Positions 1-6,948 of a stretch of 6,948 nt of DNA are shown one piece after another. Source of the stretch: an uncultured Eubacteriales bacterium. GTDB taxonomy: Bacteria > Bacillota_A > Clostridia > Lachnospirales > Lachnospiraceae. The DNA lies in the NCBI GenBank assembly GCA_902803345.1, contig CADCPV010000075.1, positions 1 to 6,948 of the forward strand. Reading direction: 5' to 3'. A model generated the notes under the pieces. The model saw nothing but the letters and a program-made list of their open reading frames with translations. It ran no database searches and was not told the origin of the DNA. Both the position numbers and the translations under genes were made by a program. Positions within the stretch are counted from its first letter, which is position 1. Every line of letters starts with the position of its first letter.

Positions 1-1230
1 AAGCAGTATGAAGACTACCAGGCGCTCGGCCTGAAATTAGACATTTCGAGAGGGAAGCCCTCACCGGAGCAGCTGGCGCTGTCGATGCCGATGCTGGACA
101 CAATGCATTCGGATGTGGATTATCTCTCGGAAGACGGTCTCGATACCAGAAACTACGGTGCACTGACAGGCATTCCGGAAGCGAAGCGGCTGATGGCGGA
201 TGTGATGGAAACCCGGCCGGAGAATGTGATCATTTTCTGCGATTCCAGCCTGAATATCATGTACGACCTGATTACCAAGAGCTGGACGCACGGCGTGATG
301 GGTTCGACGCCCTGGTATCAGCTGCCGGAGGTGAAATTCCTGTGCCCCGTTCCCGGATATGACCGGCATTTTGCGATCACGGAGTATTTCGGGATTCAGA
401 TGATCAACATTCCGATGCTGGAAACCGGCCCGGATATGGACCTTGTAGAGAAATATGTATCAGAGGATCCTTCGGTTAAGGGCATCTGGTGCGTGCCGAA
501 ATACAGCAACCCCACAGGAACCGTGTATTCGGAGGAAACCTGCTTCCGCTTTGCGCGGCTGAAGCCGGCGGCGGAGGATTTCCGGATTTACTGGGACAAT
601 GCCTACAATGTGCATCACCTGGACGTTTCACGGCCGCGAGTCATTCCGGAGCTGATCGAGGAGTGCCGGCTCGCCGGAAACCCGGACATGGTCTATAAAT
701 TCGGCTCCTTCAGCAAGATCACCTTCCCCGGAAGCTCGATCGCGGCGCTGGCCTGCTCACCTGCGAATATCGCGGACGTTGTGAGCCAGATGAAGATCCA
801 GACGATCGGACACAGCAAGATCAACCAGCTTCGGCATGCGCGCTTTTTCGTGGACCGGATCGGCGTCATCAACCATATGCGCAAGCATGCGGCAATCGTG
901 AAGCCGAAGTTCGAGCTGGTACAGGAAGTGCTGAAAGAGCAGCTCGGCGGCACCGGACTCGGCAGCTGGACCAATCCGGAGGGCGGATATTTCCTGTCCT
1001 TCGATACGCTTCCGGGCTGTGCGAAAAAAGTTGTGAAGATGATGAAGGAAGCCGGTGTCGTGATGACCGGCGCAGGCGCGACCTACCCCTACGGGAAGGA
1101 CCCCAATGACAGCAATATCCGGATTGCGCCGACCTTTGCGGAACTTCCGGAAATCCGGCAGGCCTTCGAGGTCTTCGGATGTGTCGTGAAGCTTGTGAGC
1201 GCGGAACAGGCGCTTCAGGCGCTCGGCTGA
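1..1230 (+). CDS. PLP-dependent aminotransferase, aspartate aminotransferase subgroup Ic-like (5' end missing)
   Basis: A fold-type I PLP enzyme that probably transfers the amino group between aspartate (or a related amino acid) and 2-oxoglutarate in the cytoplasm. The frame is open from base 1, and codons before the first visible ATG (85) read LDISRGKPSPEQ, typical of this family. The true start therefore lies upstream, perhaps 15-25 residues away; 409 residues are visible. Landmarks, numbered in the visible part, are NPTG at 170-173, the cofactor-contacting Asp199 in DNAY, the Schiff-base Lys239 in SFSK (codon 715-717), and Arg374 in NIRIAP, the expected substrate-carboxylate arginine. The overall pattern fits the family once called Aminotran_MocR, whose studied members are aspartate aminotransferases; there is no MocR-type DNA-binding domain in the visible part. 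All catalytic residues I can place are present, so it looks functional. Exact substrate is inferred. It is followed 25 nt later by the clpX-like gene. Confidence 0.9.
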   Translation, partial: KQYEDYQALGLKLDISRGKPSPEQLALSMPMLDTMHSDVDYLSEDGLDTRNYGALTGIPEAKRLMADVMETRPENVIIFCDSSLNIMYDLITKSWTHGVMGSTPWYQLPEVKFLCPVPGYDRHFAITEYFGIQMINIPMLETGPDMDLVEKYVSEDPSVKGIWCVPKYSNPTGTVYSEETCFRFARLKPAAEDFRIYWDNAYNVHHLDVSRPRVIPELIEECRLAGNPDMVYKFGSFSKITFPGSSIAALACSPANIADVVSQMKIQTIGHSKINQLRHARFFVDRIGVINHMRKHAAIVKPKFELVQEVLKEQLGGTGLGSWTNPEGGYFLSFDTLPGCAKKVVKMMKEAGVVMTGAGATYPYGKDPNDSNIRIAPTFAELPEIRQAFEVFGCVVKLVSAEQALQALG

Positions 1231-1255
1231 AGAAAAAGTACTTTTAGGAGATTTC

Positions 1256-2743
1256 ATGTCAGAAGATCAGAACAACCGGGACGAATACGAAAAAGTATGT
1301 TACGTCTGCAGACGCTCAGAGTCCAAGGCAGGTCCGATGGTCCGGATGCCGGGCGGGATCTGCATGTGCCAGGACTGCCTGCAGAAAAGCTTTGATGCGG
1401 CTATTACCCTGACGGGCGGCGATTTTTCCAAGCTGATGCCGGAGACTCCGATGATGCCGGGCATGGCGCCGCAGAGCACGCTTCCGGACGGAAATACACC
1501 GGCAGAAGAAGGCAGCCCCGAAAGCCAGCAGGATGCGGGAAAAGCCGCAAATACGCAGAACCATCCGGGGATGCAGTCCCCCTTCGGCTTCTCCATGGTC
1601 ATGACGCCGGAGGAGATCCAGTCGATGCTCGGCCGACGGCCGATGCCGAAATCCGTCAAAAAGTCAGGAGCCTCGGAGGCACCGAAAATCGATATGAAGA
1701 AGATCCCCGCACCGCACCGGATCGCGGAGATGCTTTCCGAATACGTCGTCGGCCAGGAGCACGCGAAAAAGGCAATGTCTGTCGCGGTATACAATCACTA
1801 CAAGCGCCTTGCAAACGGCGACCAGGATGTGGAGATCGAAAAGTCCAACATGCTGATGATCGGGCCGACGGGCTGCGGCAAAACATTTCTCGTGAAAACA
1901 CTTGCAACGCTTTTGGATGTTCCGCTTGCGATCGCAGACGCGACGGCACTCACGGAAGCCGGCTATATCGGCGACGATATCGAGTCGGTTGTGACAAAGC
2001 TTCTTGCGGCTGCGGACAACGACGTTGCGCGTGCGGAGCAGGGCATCATTTACATCGATGAAATCGACAAGCTTGCAAGAAAGAAGAACGCAACCCAGCG
2101 CGATGTCTCCGGCGAGTCCGTGCAGCAGGGGCTTCTGAAGCTTTTAGAAGGCGCAGAGATTGAAGTGCCGGTCGGCGCGAACTCCAAGAACGCGATGGTG
2201 CCTTTGGAGACCGTTAATACGAAAAACATTCTCTTTATCTGCGGCGGCGCTTTCCCGGACCTTGAAGACATCATCAAGGAACGGCTGAATGAGAAGTCCT
2301 CAATGGGTTTCGGATCGGAACTGAAGGATAAGTACGACAGGGAAAAGGATATCCTGAAATATGTACAGACCGAAGATATCCGGAAATTCGGCATGATTCC
2401 TGAGTTTATCGGCCGTCTGCCGGTTGTATTTACGCTCGGACCGATGGATAAAGCCATGCTGATCCGGGTGCTGAAGGAGCCGAAAAACGCGATTATCAAG
2501 CAGTACCAGAAGCTTCTTGAGATGGATGAAGTGAAGCTAAAGTTCTCCGAAGACGCGTATGAAGCGATCGCCGAAAAAGCGATGAAGCGTGACACCGGCG
2601 CGAGAGGCCTCCGCTCCGTTATTGAGGATTTCATGCTGGATATCATGTTTGAAATCCCGAAGGACCCGAATATCGGAACGGTTACAATTACGAAAGACTA
2701 CATAGAAGGCACCGGCGGTCCCGTGATCGGGATGCGGGGGTAA
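1256..2743 (+). CDS. clpX: ClpX-like AAA+ unfoldase with long linker and altered substrate loop
   Basis: ATP-driven hexameric unfoldase that normally feeds tagged proteins to the ClpP peptidase in the cytoplasm. The N-terminal zinc domain has C15-X2-C18 and C38-X2-C41, with an extra C36. The AAA+ module shows Walker A GPTGCGKT (203-210), pore-1 loop GYIG (236-239), Walker B with D268-E269, pore-2 loop RDVSGE (282-287), arginine finger R387 in PEFIGRLP and sensor-2 R450 in GARGLR. At 495 residues it is about 70 longer than usual ClpX (roughly 410-430). The excess is a Met/Pro/Gln-rich linker at about 59-147. At the RKH-loop position the sequence reads S310-K311-N312, and the ClpP-docking IGF tripeptide reads M350-G351-F352. 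The start has AGGAG at 1246-1250, 5 nt upstream. It may be a second ClpX paralogue rather than the housekeeping copy, since clpP is not adjacent. ClpX family membership is certain; its exact job is not. Confidence 0.93.
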   Translation: MSEDQNNRDEYEKVCYVCRRSESKAGPMVRMPGGICMCQDCLQKSFDAAITLTGGDFSKLMPETPMMPGMAPQSTLPDGNTPAEEGSPESQQDAGKAANTQNHPGMQSPFGFSMVMTPEEIQSMLGRRPMPKSVKKSGASEAPKIDMKKIPAPHRIAEMLSEYVVGQEHAKKAMSVAVYNHYKRLANGDQDVEIEKSNMLMIGPTGCGKTFLVKTLATLLDVPLAIADATALTEAGYIGDDIESVVTKLLAAADNDVARAEQGIIYIDEIDKLARKKNATQRDVSGESVQQGLLKLLEGAEIEVPVGANSKNAMVPLETVNTKNILFICGGAFPDLEDIIKERLNEKSSMGFGSELKDKYDREKDILKYVQTEDIRKFGMIPEFIGRLPVVFTLGPMDKAMLIRVLKEPKNAIIKQYQKLLEMDEVKLKFSEDAYEAIAEKAMKRDTGARGLRSVIEDFMLDIMFEIPKDPNIGTVTITKDYIEGTGGPVIGMRG

Positions 2744-2759
2744 GAGAAAGGAGACAGGC

Positions 2760-4235
2760 ATGCATCATCTAATCATCCATCCGGACGTTAAAAAGAGCCG
2801 GATCGAAAAGGAAGTCTACGGCAACTTTTCCGAGCATCTCGGGCGCTGCATCTACGGCGGTGTCTATGTCGGGGAGAATTCCGACATCCCGAACGTGAAC
2901 GGAATGCGGACAGACGTCGTCGAAGCGCTGAAGGAAATGAAGCTTCCGGTACTGCGCTGGCCGGGCGGCTGCTTTGCGGACGAGTATCACTGGAAAGACG
3001 GTATCGGACCGAAAGAAAACCGCAAAAAAATGATCAACACCCACTGGGGCGGCGTCGTTGAGGACAACAGTTTCGGTACGCACGAGTTTTTCGAGCTCTG
3101 CCGTCAGATCGGCTGCGAGCCCTATGTCAACGGAAATGTCGGCTCGGGCTCCGTGCAGGAGATGAACGAGTGGATCGAATATATGACGTTCGACGGGCTT
3201 TCGCCGCTTGCAAAACAGCGTGCGGATAACGGTTCGGAGAAGCCCTGGAAGCTGAAATATTTTGCGGTCGGCAACGAGAACTGGGGCTGCGGCGGCAATA
3301 TGCGCCCCGAGTTTTATGCGGATCAGTTCCGCCGTTATGCGACCTACTGCCGGAATTACGGCGACAATAAGCTCTTCAAGATCGCCTGCGGTCCTTCGGA
3401 AGACGACCAGAACTGGACCGAAGTGATGATGAAAGAAGGCGGACGCCTGATGAACGGCCTGTCGATGCATTACTATACCGTTCCGCATGACTGGAGGAAC
3501 AAGGGCTCCGCGACCGATTTCAACGAAGCGGACTGGTACGCGACGCTGAATAAAGCCCTGAAGATCGGCGATATTATCCGTCATCATAAGAACATCATGG
3601 ACCGTTACGATCCGGAAGGAAACGTAGCGCTTGTCGTTGACGAATGGGGAACCTGGTATGATGTCGAGCCGGGCACGAACCCGGGTTTCCTGTATCAGCA
3701 GAATACAATGCGCGATGCGCTCGTTGCAGGGCTCACGCTGAACATTTTCAACGAGAACTCGGACCGCGTCCGGATGGCGAATATCGCGCAGCTTGCGAAT
3801 GTTCTGCAGTCTGTTGTGCTGACAGAAGGCGCAAAGATGGTCAAGACACCGACCTACCACGTATTCCGGATGCTTTCTTCGCATCAGGGCGCGACGCTTC
3901 TTGGCTCTGTCATGGACCAGGAGACGATCGGTGAAGCATTCCCGGTGCCGGATGTAACCGAGAGCGCTTCGATGGCAGAAGACGGAACCATTACTGTTTC
4001 CCTGAACAATCTCTCCGTGACGGAAGAGAAGACTGTGGAAATTGCGCTCGCTGGAAAAGCAGTCACGGGAGCCGAAGGCGAAATCCTGACAGGGCCGATG
4101 AACGCGCACAATACCTTTGATGCGCCGGATACAGTGCAGCCTTCCGCGCTTTCCGGTCTTGTTCCTGTCGATGGGAAGCTGACCCTGACCCTTCCGCCGG
4201 TTTCTGTCTGCGTGCTGCACCTTCAGATCAGCTGA
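2760..4235 (+). CDS. GH51 alpha-L-arabinofuranosidase, intracellular
   Basis: Retaining glycosidase that removes terminal alpha-L-arabinofuranosyl units from arabino-oligosaccharides derived from plant arabinan or arabinoxylan. The 491-residue length matches bacterial GH51 enzymes. The (beta/alpha)8 barrel carries early [16 protein letters not shown] (65-80), the acid/base E173 in GNENWGCGG and the nucleophile E295 in VDEWGTWYD. These lie at almost the same numbers as in the Geobacillus enzyme as I remember it. A C-terminal beta-sandwich domain spans about 385-491, with the strand-rich stretch [10 protein letters not shown]. There is no signal peptide, so it acts in the cytoplasm on imported oligosaccharides. 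The start is supported by AAAGGAG at 2747-2753, and the gap to the clpX-like stop is 16 nt. No transporter, regulator or other arabinose gene is visible nearby, so it is not in an obvious polysaccharide utilisation locus here. The close spacing suggests co-transcription with the unfoldase gene. GH51 assignment is firm; the symbol (abfA or arfA) is not assigned. Confidence 0.95.
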   Translation: MHHLIIHPDVKKSRIEKEVYGNFSEHLGRCIYGGVYVGENSDIPNVNGMRTDVVEALKEMKLPVLRWPGGCFADEYHWKDGIGPKENRKKMINTHWGGVVEDNSFGTHEFFELCRQIGCEPYVNGNVGSGSVQEMNEWIEYMTFDGLSPLAKQRADNGSEKPWKLKYFAVGNENWGCGGNMRPEFYADQFRRYATYCRNYGDNKLFKIACGPSEDDQNWTEVMMKEGGRLMNGLSMHYYTVPHDWRNKGSATDFNEADWYATLNKALKIGDIIRHHKNIMDRYDPEGNVALVVDEWGTWYDVEPGTNPGFLYQQNTMRDALVAGLTLNIFNENSDRVRMANIAQLANVLQSVVLTEGAKMVKTPTYHVFRMLSSHQGATLLGSVMDQETIGEAFPVPDVTESASMAEDGTITVSLNNLSVTEEKTVEIALAGKAVTGAEGEILTGPMNAHNTFDAPDTVQPSALSGLVPVDGKLTLTLPPVSVCVLHLQIS

Positions 4236-4246
4236 TTTTTGGGATC

Positions 4247-4522
4247 ATGACGGACTCTTTGAAAACGGGGAATGCTATTCCCTGCCGGAAATGCCTGCTT
4301 GAGGATCTTTCGGACCGTTCGCTTTACGAGCAGGTACAAAAGACTGTCGCAGCAATTCCGGAAGAAGAGCGCTGTGCGGATTCCGAATACCGGCGCCGCC
4401 TTCAGATCTGCCGAAACTGTGAAGAACTCCTTTCCGGGATGTGCCTTCAGTGCGGCTGTTATGTCGAGGTGCGTGCGGCGCGGCAGCGATCCTCCTGTCC
4501 GAAGACAAAGCCGGACTGGTGA
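4247..4522 (+). CDS. small cysteine-rich protein, probable zinc binder (DUF6171-like)
   Basis: A 91-residue protein with nine cysteines. C13-X2-C16 lies near the N-terminus, C43 is isolated, and C55-X2-C58, C66-X2-C69 and C71 are followed by C84 in a CPKTKPDW tail. This arrangement suggests one or two structural metal sites, probably zinc. From memory the pattern, including CGCYVEVRAA, resembles the small uncharacterised clostridial family DUF6171; I could not search it. There is no signal peptide or membrane segment, so it is presumably cytoplasmic. It begins 11 nt after the GH51 stop with only a weak GGGA upstream, which suggests translational coupling to the GH51 gene. It is the last gene before the hairpin terminator. 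Function is unknown. The cysteine pairs and conserved-looking tail argue that this frame, rather than the two overlapping frames, is the real one. Confidence 0.8.
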   Translation: MTDSLKTGNAIPCRKCLLEDLSDRSLYEQVQKTVAAIPEEERCADSEYRRRLQICRNCEELLSGMCLQCGCYVEVRAARQRSSCPKTKPDW

Positions 4523-4540
4523 AAGACGAATCATATAGTG

Positions 4541-4580
4541 AGGCTGCTGTATGGAAGCTTTTTCCGTACGGCAGCCTTTT
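4541..4580 (+). terminator. intrinsic terminator closing the aminotransferase-to-DUF6171 operon
   Basis: AGGCTGCTGTATGG (4541-4554) pairs with CCGTACGGCAGCCT (4564-4577) to give a 14-bp stem with two G-U wobbles and a 9-nt loop. A short T run (4577-4580) follows. It lies 18 nt after the stop of the small cysteine-rich gene and before the promoter of the next unit, as expected for a Rho-independent terminator. The T tract is short, so some readthrough is possible. Confidence 0.85.
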
Positions 4581-4645
4581 ACAACTGCCGGAGTCTGAAT
4601 CGTTACTGCTTTTTCATGAAAGTTCTGTGAATCGTCGAAAAAAGC

Positions 4646-4674
4646 TTTATTTAGTAGGGAGTTTGTGGTATACT
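4646..4674 (+). promoter_or_regulatory. sigma-A-type promoter with extended -10
   Basis: TATACT at 4669-4674 is a near-consensus -10 box, preceded by TG one base upstream (4666-4667), which makes an extended -10. Seventeen bases further up, TTTATT (4646-4651) is a weak -35 match, typical when an extended -10 is present. It lies between the terminator and the lipoprotein gene, giving a leader of roughly 30 nt. The rest of the 4581-4711 gap shows no operator or riboswitch that I can recognise. Confidence 0.65.
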
Positions 4675-4711
4675 TCTTGTGTTTTTATGGAATTAACTGA
4701 GGAGAAACAGA

Positions 4712-5869
4712 ATGGTTAAAAAAACAGCGGCATTTCTCATGGCTCTCATGCTTGGCCTCGCGGTCCTTTCCGGCTGCAGCGACAAAAAGGAATCCGAAAG
4801 CGAGACAGGCTCTGCTGCAGGCACCACATCTGCAGATACGACAGCAGCCGCGGAGTCTGAGAGCGGGGAAACGGAAGCCGATCCCTATCTGAACTTTGAT
4901 TATTCCTATGGGCTTTCGGACAACGGCTTTATTGAAGGCATCAAAGCCTCGGATTATGTCACAGTTCCCGATTTTACGACGTTCAGCTTCAAACGGTCGG
5001 AAGCCGAGCCTACAGAGAGTGAAGTCCAGCAGCCGATCGATACGATGCTCCAGAGCTTTACCGTAGAGGTGACGGACCGCGCCGTGGAAAGCGGAGACAA
5101 GGTCAACATCGACTATTCCGGAAGTGTAGACGGTGTAAAATTCGACAGGGGTTCCGCAGAAGGCGCAGAAGTTACAGCCGGTACGAATCAGTTTATCGAC
5201 GATTTCCTGTACCAGATTATCGGTCATATGCCCGGAGAAACGATGGACGTCGAGGTTACCTTCCCCGATCCCTATACAAGCAATCCGGATCTTGCCGGAA
5301 AGGATGCGGTCTTTGTCGTGACGATTAACTACATTACAGAGACGCCGACGCTGACCGACGAATGGGTGAAGGACAATCTGGAATCCCTCAGAGCGTACTT
5401 CGGGACTGACAAGATCGAAAAGGCCGAGGATATCCGGACCTTTATTCACGATTACTATTTTGATTATTATCTGGACGGACTGATTTACAACCGTCTTGTG
5501 GAAGAGGTTCAGGCATCGGAAATCCCGGAGTCCGCGCATGAAATTGCGAAGCGGATGACCGACATTTCCCTGTATATGAATTACGGTGTCGATACGGCGC
5601 AGTTTATCGAACTGGGCGGTGCGACCGAGGAAGATATGGAGGAATCCATCAATATCGACGCAAAGCTGTTCCTGCTGTACCAGGCGATTGCCGAGCAGGA
5701 AGGCTGGACGGATATCTCGGAAGCGGATTTCAAGGAAGCAACCGGGCTGGACGACAATTCGGAAGTGATTGCAACCTACGGCCGGGGATATATTGCGAAA
5801 TACATTATTTCCATGCGCGCCGAAGCGTATATGAAAGAGTTAATTCAGCTGGAAGAGGACGGGGAATGA
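4712..5869 (+). CDS. lipoprotein with trigger-factor-like FKBP peptidyl-prolyl isomerase domain
   Basis: Predicted membrane-anchored foldase outside the cytoplasmic membrane. Residues 1-22 form a lipoprotein signal: MVKK, a hydrophobic stretch and the lipobox LSGC with lipidated C22. A Ser/Thr/Glu/Ala-rich spacer follows (23-57). Residues about 127-209 match the FKBP domain of trigger factor: SGDKVNIDYSG, DGVKFDRG, an FIDDF segment, a G-x-x-PGE turn, FPDPY and LAGKDAVFVVTINYI. The region from about 215 to 385 is helical-looking and resembles the trigger factor C-terminal arm (for example VQASEIPES). The N-terminal ribosome-binding domain seems to be replaced by the lipoprotein anchor. The start is set by GAGGAG (4699-4704) 7 nt upstream. 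Prolyl isomerase activity is inferred, and some trigger-factor-type FKBP domains act mainly as chaperones. It is not canonical tig. It heads the unit running into the HD gene and ftsH. Confidence 0.88.
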   Translation: MVKKTAAFLMALMLGLAVLSGCSDKKESESETGSAAGTTSADTTAAAESESGETEADPYLNFDYSYGLSDNGFIEGIKASDYVTVPDFTTFSFKRSEAEPTESEVQQPIDTMLQSFTVEVTDRAVESGDKVNIDYSGSVDGVKFDRGSAEGAEVTAGTNQFIDDFLYQIIGHMPGETMDVEVTFPDPYTSNPDLAGKDAVFVVTINYITETPTLTDEWVKDNLESLRAYFGTDKIEKAEDIRTFIHDYYFDYYLDGLIYNRLVEEVQASEIPESAHEIAKRMTDISLYMNYGVDTAQFIELGGATEEDMEESINIDAKLFLLYQAIAEQEGWTDISEADFKEATGLDDNSEVIATYGRGYIAKYIISMRAEAYMKELIQLEEDGE

Positions 5870-6339
5870 TCTATACCGAGCTGACCAAGAAAGCCATGCG
5901 CATTGCTTTTGATGCGCATTACGGGCAGACAGACCGCGGCAATACGCCGTATATCTGTCACCCGCTGCATGTAGCAGACCAGATGCCGGATGAGCGGACG
6001 ACGACGGCGGCAATTCTGCATGATGTGCTGGAAGATACCGAGCTTACAGCGGAGGATCTCAGGCGGGAAGGAATTCCGGAGGATATCATCCGGATCGTCG
6101 AAATCCTGACGCGGGACAAAAGAATCAGTTACGCGAACTATATAGACCGGATCATTGCGTCCCGGAACTACGACGCGCTTCTCGTGAAGCAGGCAGACCT
6201 CCGGCACAACATGGACGAATCGCGGACACTCAAAGGATCGCTTCCGCCGAGTCTTATGCGGCGCTACCAGTCGGCGAAAGTGCTGATCGATGAAGCGCTC
6301 ACGCAGTGCGCCGGCCAGCAGACGCTGAAGTTTACATAA
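5866..6339 (+). CDS. single-domain HD hydrolase, SpoT/Rel (p)ppGpp-hydrolase-like
   Basis: A 157-residue stand-alone HD domain most similar to the hydrolase half of Rel/SpoT and to small alarmone hydrolases. Visible motifs are R24 in DRGNTPYICHP with H32, the H52-D53 pair followed by E56-D57 in LHDVLEDT, and K108-x-A-D111 followed by H114-N115 in KQADLRHNM. H32, H52, D53 and D111 are the expected metal ligands, probably manganese. No nucleotidyltransferase (synthetase) or TGS/ACT regulatory domain is present, so if it acts on alarmones it can only degrade them. Cytoplasmic, with no signal peptide. Its ATG overlaps the lipoprotein stop as ATGA (5866-5869), with AAGAGG at 5853-5858, indicating translational coupling. 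ftsH follows 34 nt later. The substrate is not proven, and another phosphorylated nucleotide is possible. HD family membership is firm. Confidence 0.88.
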   Translation: MIYTELTKKAMRIAFDAHYGQTDRGNTPYICHPLHVADQMPDERTTTAAILHDVLEDTELTAEDLRREGIPEDIIRIVEILTRDKRISYANYIDRIIASRNYDALLVKQADLRHNMDESRTLKGSLPPSLMRRYQSAKVLIDEALTQCAGQQTLKFT

Positions 6340-6358
6340 CGGGTGTTTCCCTTTATAC

Positions 6359-6364
6359 GGGAGG
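6359..6364 (+). promoter_or_regulatory. ribosome binding site selecting the TTG start of ftsH
   Basis: GGGAGG lies 9 nt upstream of the TTG at 6374-6376. No ATG or GTG occurs in this frame between the HD gene stop and the conserved FtsH sequence, so this site decides for the TTG start. Confidence 0.8.
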
Positions 6365-6373
6365 AACAGAAAT

Positions 6374-6948
6374 TTGGACAATTACGATTACAACCAGAAA
6401 CAGAATAACAACGACAACAACAACCAGAACAAAAACGGCGGAAACGGGAAGTTTCTGATCATCCTGATCGCAGTCGTGGTGCTTTTGGTCATGATCTTCT
6501 CCGGATCGCGTCTCTGGAGCTCGCTGACAAGCCAGTTTTCCGAGGAGGTCAGTTACGATACTTTCGTGGAATATGTGGAAAAGGGTGAAGTGACGGATGT
6601 CGTCCTCTATGACGGCTCTCAGTGGCAGTTCAAGCTGAAATCCAGCCCGCAGAAGACCTATTATACGGCTTACCTGCCGGATGAGGACATTGTTCCGCTC
6701 TTAAAGGAGAAGGGCATTACCTTCCAGGGCAAGGCCAGTTCTTCCTTCCTGCAGTATTTCCTGATCTATATCCTGCCTTCCGTGCTGATGATCGGGCTTT
6801 TCGTGCTGATGATGCGCAAGCTCGGCGGCGGCGGAGGCCTCGGCGGCATCATGGGCGTCGGCAAATCCAACGCGAAAAAACATTCGGAGAAGAAAACCGG
6901 CGTGACCTTTGCGGACGTCGCGGGCGAAGACGAGGCGAAGGAATCCCT
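6374..6948 (+). CDS. ftsH: FtsH membrane AAA+ zinc metalloprotease (3' end missing), TTG start
   Basis: Membrane-bound hexameric protease that degrades misfolded membrane proteins and some cytosolic regulators. The visible 191 codons run from a TTG start. They contain an Asn/Gln-rich cytoplasmic tail (2-25), transmembrane helix 1 (about 27-44), an extracytoplasmic FtsH-ext domain (about 46-123; VSYDTFVEYVEKGEV is typical) and transmembrane helix 2 (about 125-147). A Gly-rich linker (151-163) follows, then the family hallmark GVTFADVAGEDEAKES at the entry to the AAA+ domain. Walker A, the arginine finger and the HEXXH protease site lie beyond the window. The gene appears intact as far as it goes. 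It probably shares the promoter upstream of the lipoprotein, although its own promoter inside the HD gene cannot be excluded. In many Bacillota ftsH follows tilS and hpt; here it follows an HD gene. Confidence 0.95.
   Translation, partial: MDNYDYNQKQNNNDNNNQNKNGGNGKFLIILIAVVVLLVMIFSGSRLWSSLTSQFSEEVSYDTFVEYVEKGEVTDVVLYDGSQWQFKLKSSPQKTYYTAYLPDEDIVPLLKEKGITFQGKASSSFLQYFLIYILPSVLMIGLFVLMMRKLGGGGGLGGIMGVGKSNAKKHSEKKTGVTFADVAGEDEAKES

Noticed and set aside
1234..1245. Perfect 12-bp palindrome AAAAGTACTTTT just before the clpX ribosome binding site
   Set aside because: It is short, A/T-rich at its ends and has no central spacer for a stable hairpin. With no second copy seen, it could easily be chance, so I do not call an operator.
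2050..2646. A 198-codon minus-strand frame opposite clpX
   Set aside because: It is Ser/Phe/Ile-rich and lies opposite the conserved AAA+ core; nothing supports coding.
2769..4220. A 483-codon open frame on the minus strand, opposite almost all of the GH51 gene
   Set aside because: It is a codon-bias shadow. The + frame has both GH51 catalytic glutamates and a good ribosome binding site, while the minus translation is His/Arg/Val-rich with no recognisable motif.
4441..4719. A 92-codon + frame bridging the cysteine-rich gene, the terminator and the promoter
   Set aside because: It runs through the terminator hairpin and promoter and overlaps two better genes in other frames.
4685..5539. A 284-codon open frame on the minus strand opposite the lipoprotein
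   Set aside because: It covers the promoter and start region of a clear lipoprotein gene, shows no family motif and has the composition of an antisense shadow.
4712..5869. Calling this gene tig (cytosolic trigger factor)
   Set aside because: The signal peptide with lipobox, the absence of a ribosome-binding domain and the 385-residue length argue for a lipoprotein relative, not canonical trigger factor.
1..6948. Possible CRISPR array, insertion sequence, tRNA or riboswitch
   Set aside because: No regularly spaced repeats, transposase motifs, cloverleaf pattern or long structured leader were seen. The only sizeable gap, 4523-4711, is explained by a terminator and a promoter.

Overview
The window looks like chromosomal DNA from a Gram-positive anaerobe of the Bacillota, most likely a moderately GC-rich member of the Lachnospiraceae or a relative. 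This rests on AGGAG-type ribosome binding sites, a lipobox-type secreted foldase, a small cysteine-rich protein of a type I associate with clostridia, and the family resemblances of the proteins. The assignment is inferred from style, not from a marker gene. All seven genes lie on the + strand and coding density is very high. I see no mobile element, CRISPR array, tRNA or rRNA.

Region 1 (1-4580) is a probable operon. It holds the 3' part of a PLP-dependent aminotransferase of the aspartate aminotransferase Ic type, a 495-residue ClpX-like unfoldase, an intracellular GH51 alpha-L-arabinofuranosidase and a 91-residue cysteine-rich protein. Gaps are 25, 16 and 11 nt. A strong hairpin terminator (4541-4580) ends the group. 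Its promoter lies upstream of the window.

Region 2 (4581-6948) begins with a recognisable extended -10 promoter (TATACT at 4669-4674). It reads into a lipoprotein carrying a trigger-factor-like FKBP domain, then a small HD hydrolase resembling the (p)ppGpp hydrolase domain of SpoT/Rel (ATGA overlap), then ftsH. ftsH starts at a TTG codon and is cut by the window end just inside its AAA+ domain.

Three of the seven products belong to protein quality control: the ClpX-like unfoldase, the FKBP lipoprotein and FtsH. A fourth may touch stringent-response signalling. The most unusual items are the ClpX-like protein and the trigger-factor-like lipoprotein. The ClpX-like protein has an intact ATPase core, but the tag-recognition loop RKH reads SKN, the linker after the zinc domain is very long, and it sits with metabolic genes rather than clpP. 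The lipoprotein is apparently an extracytoplasmic version of a normally cytosolic ribosome-associated chaperone. I found no clearly new multi-gene system; most of the window is ordinary housekeeping and accessory metabolism.
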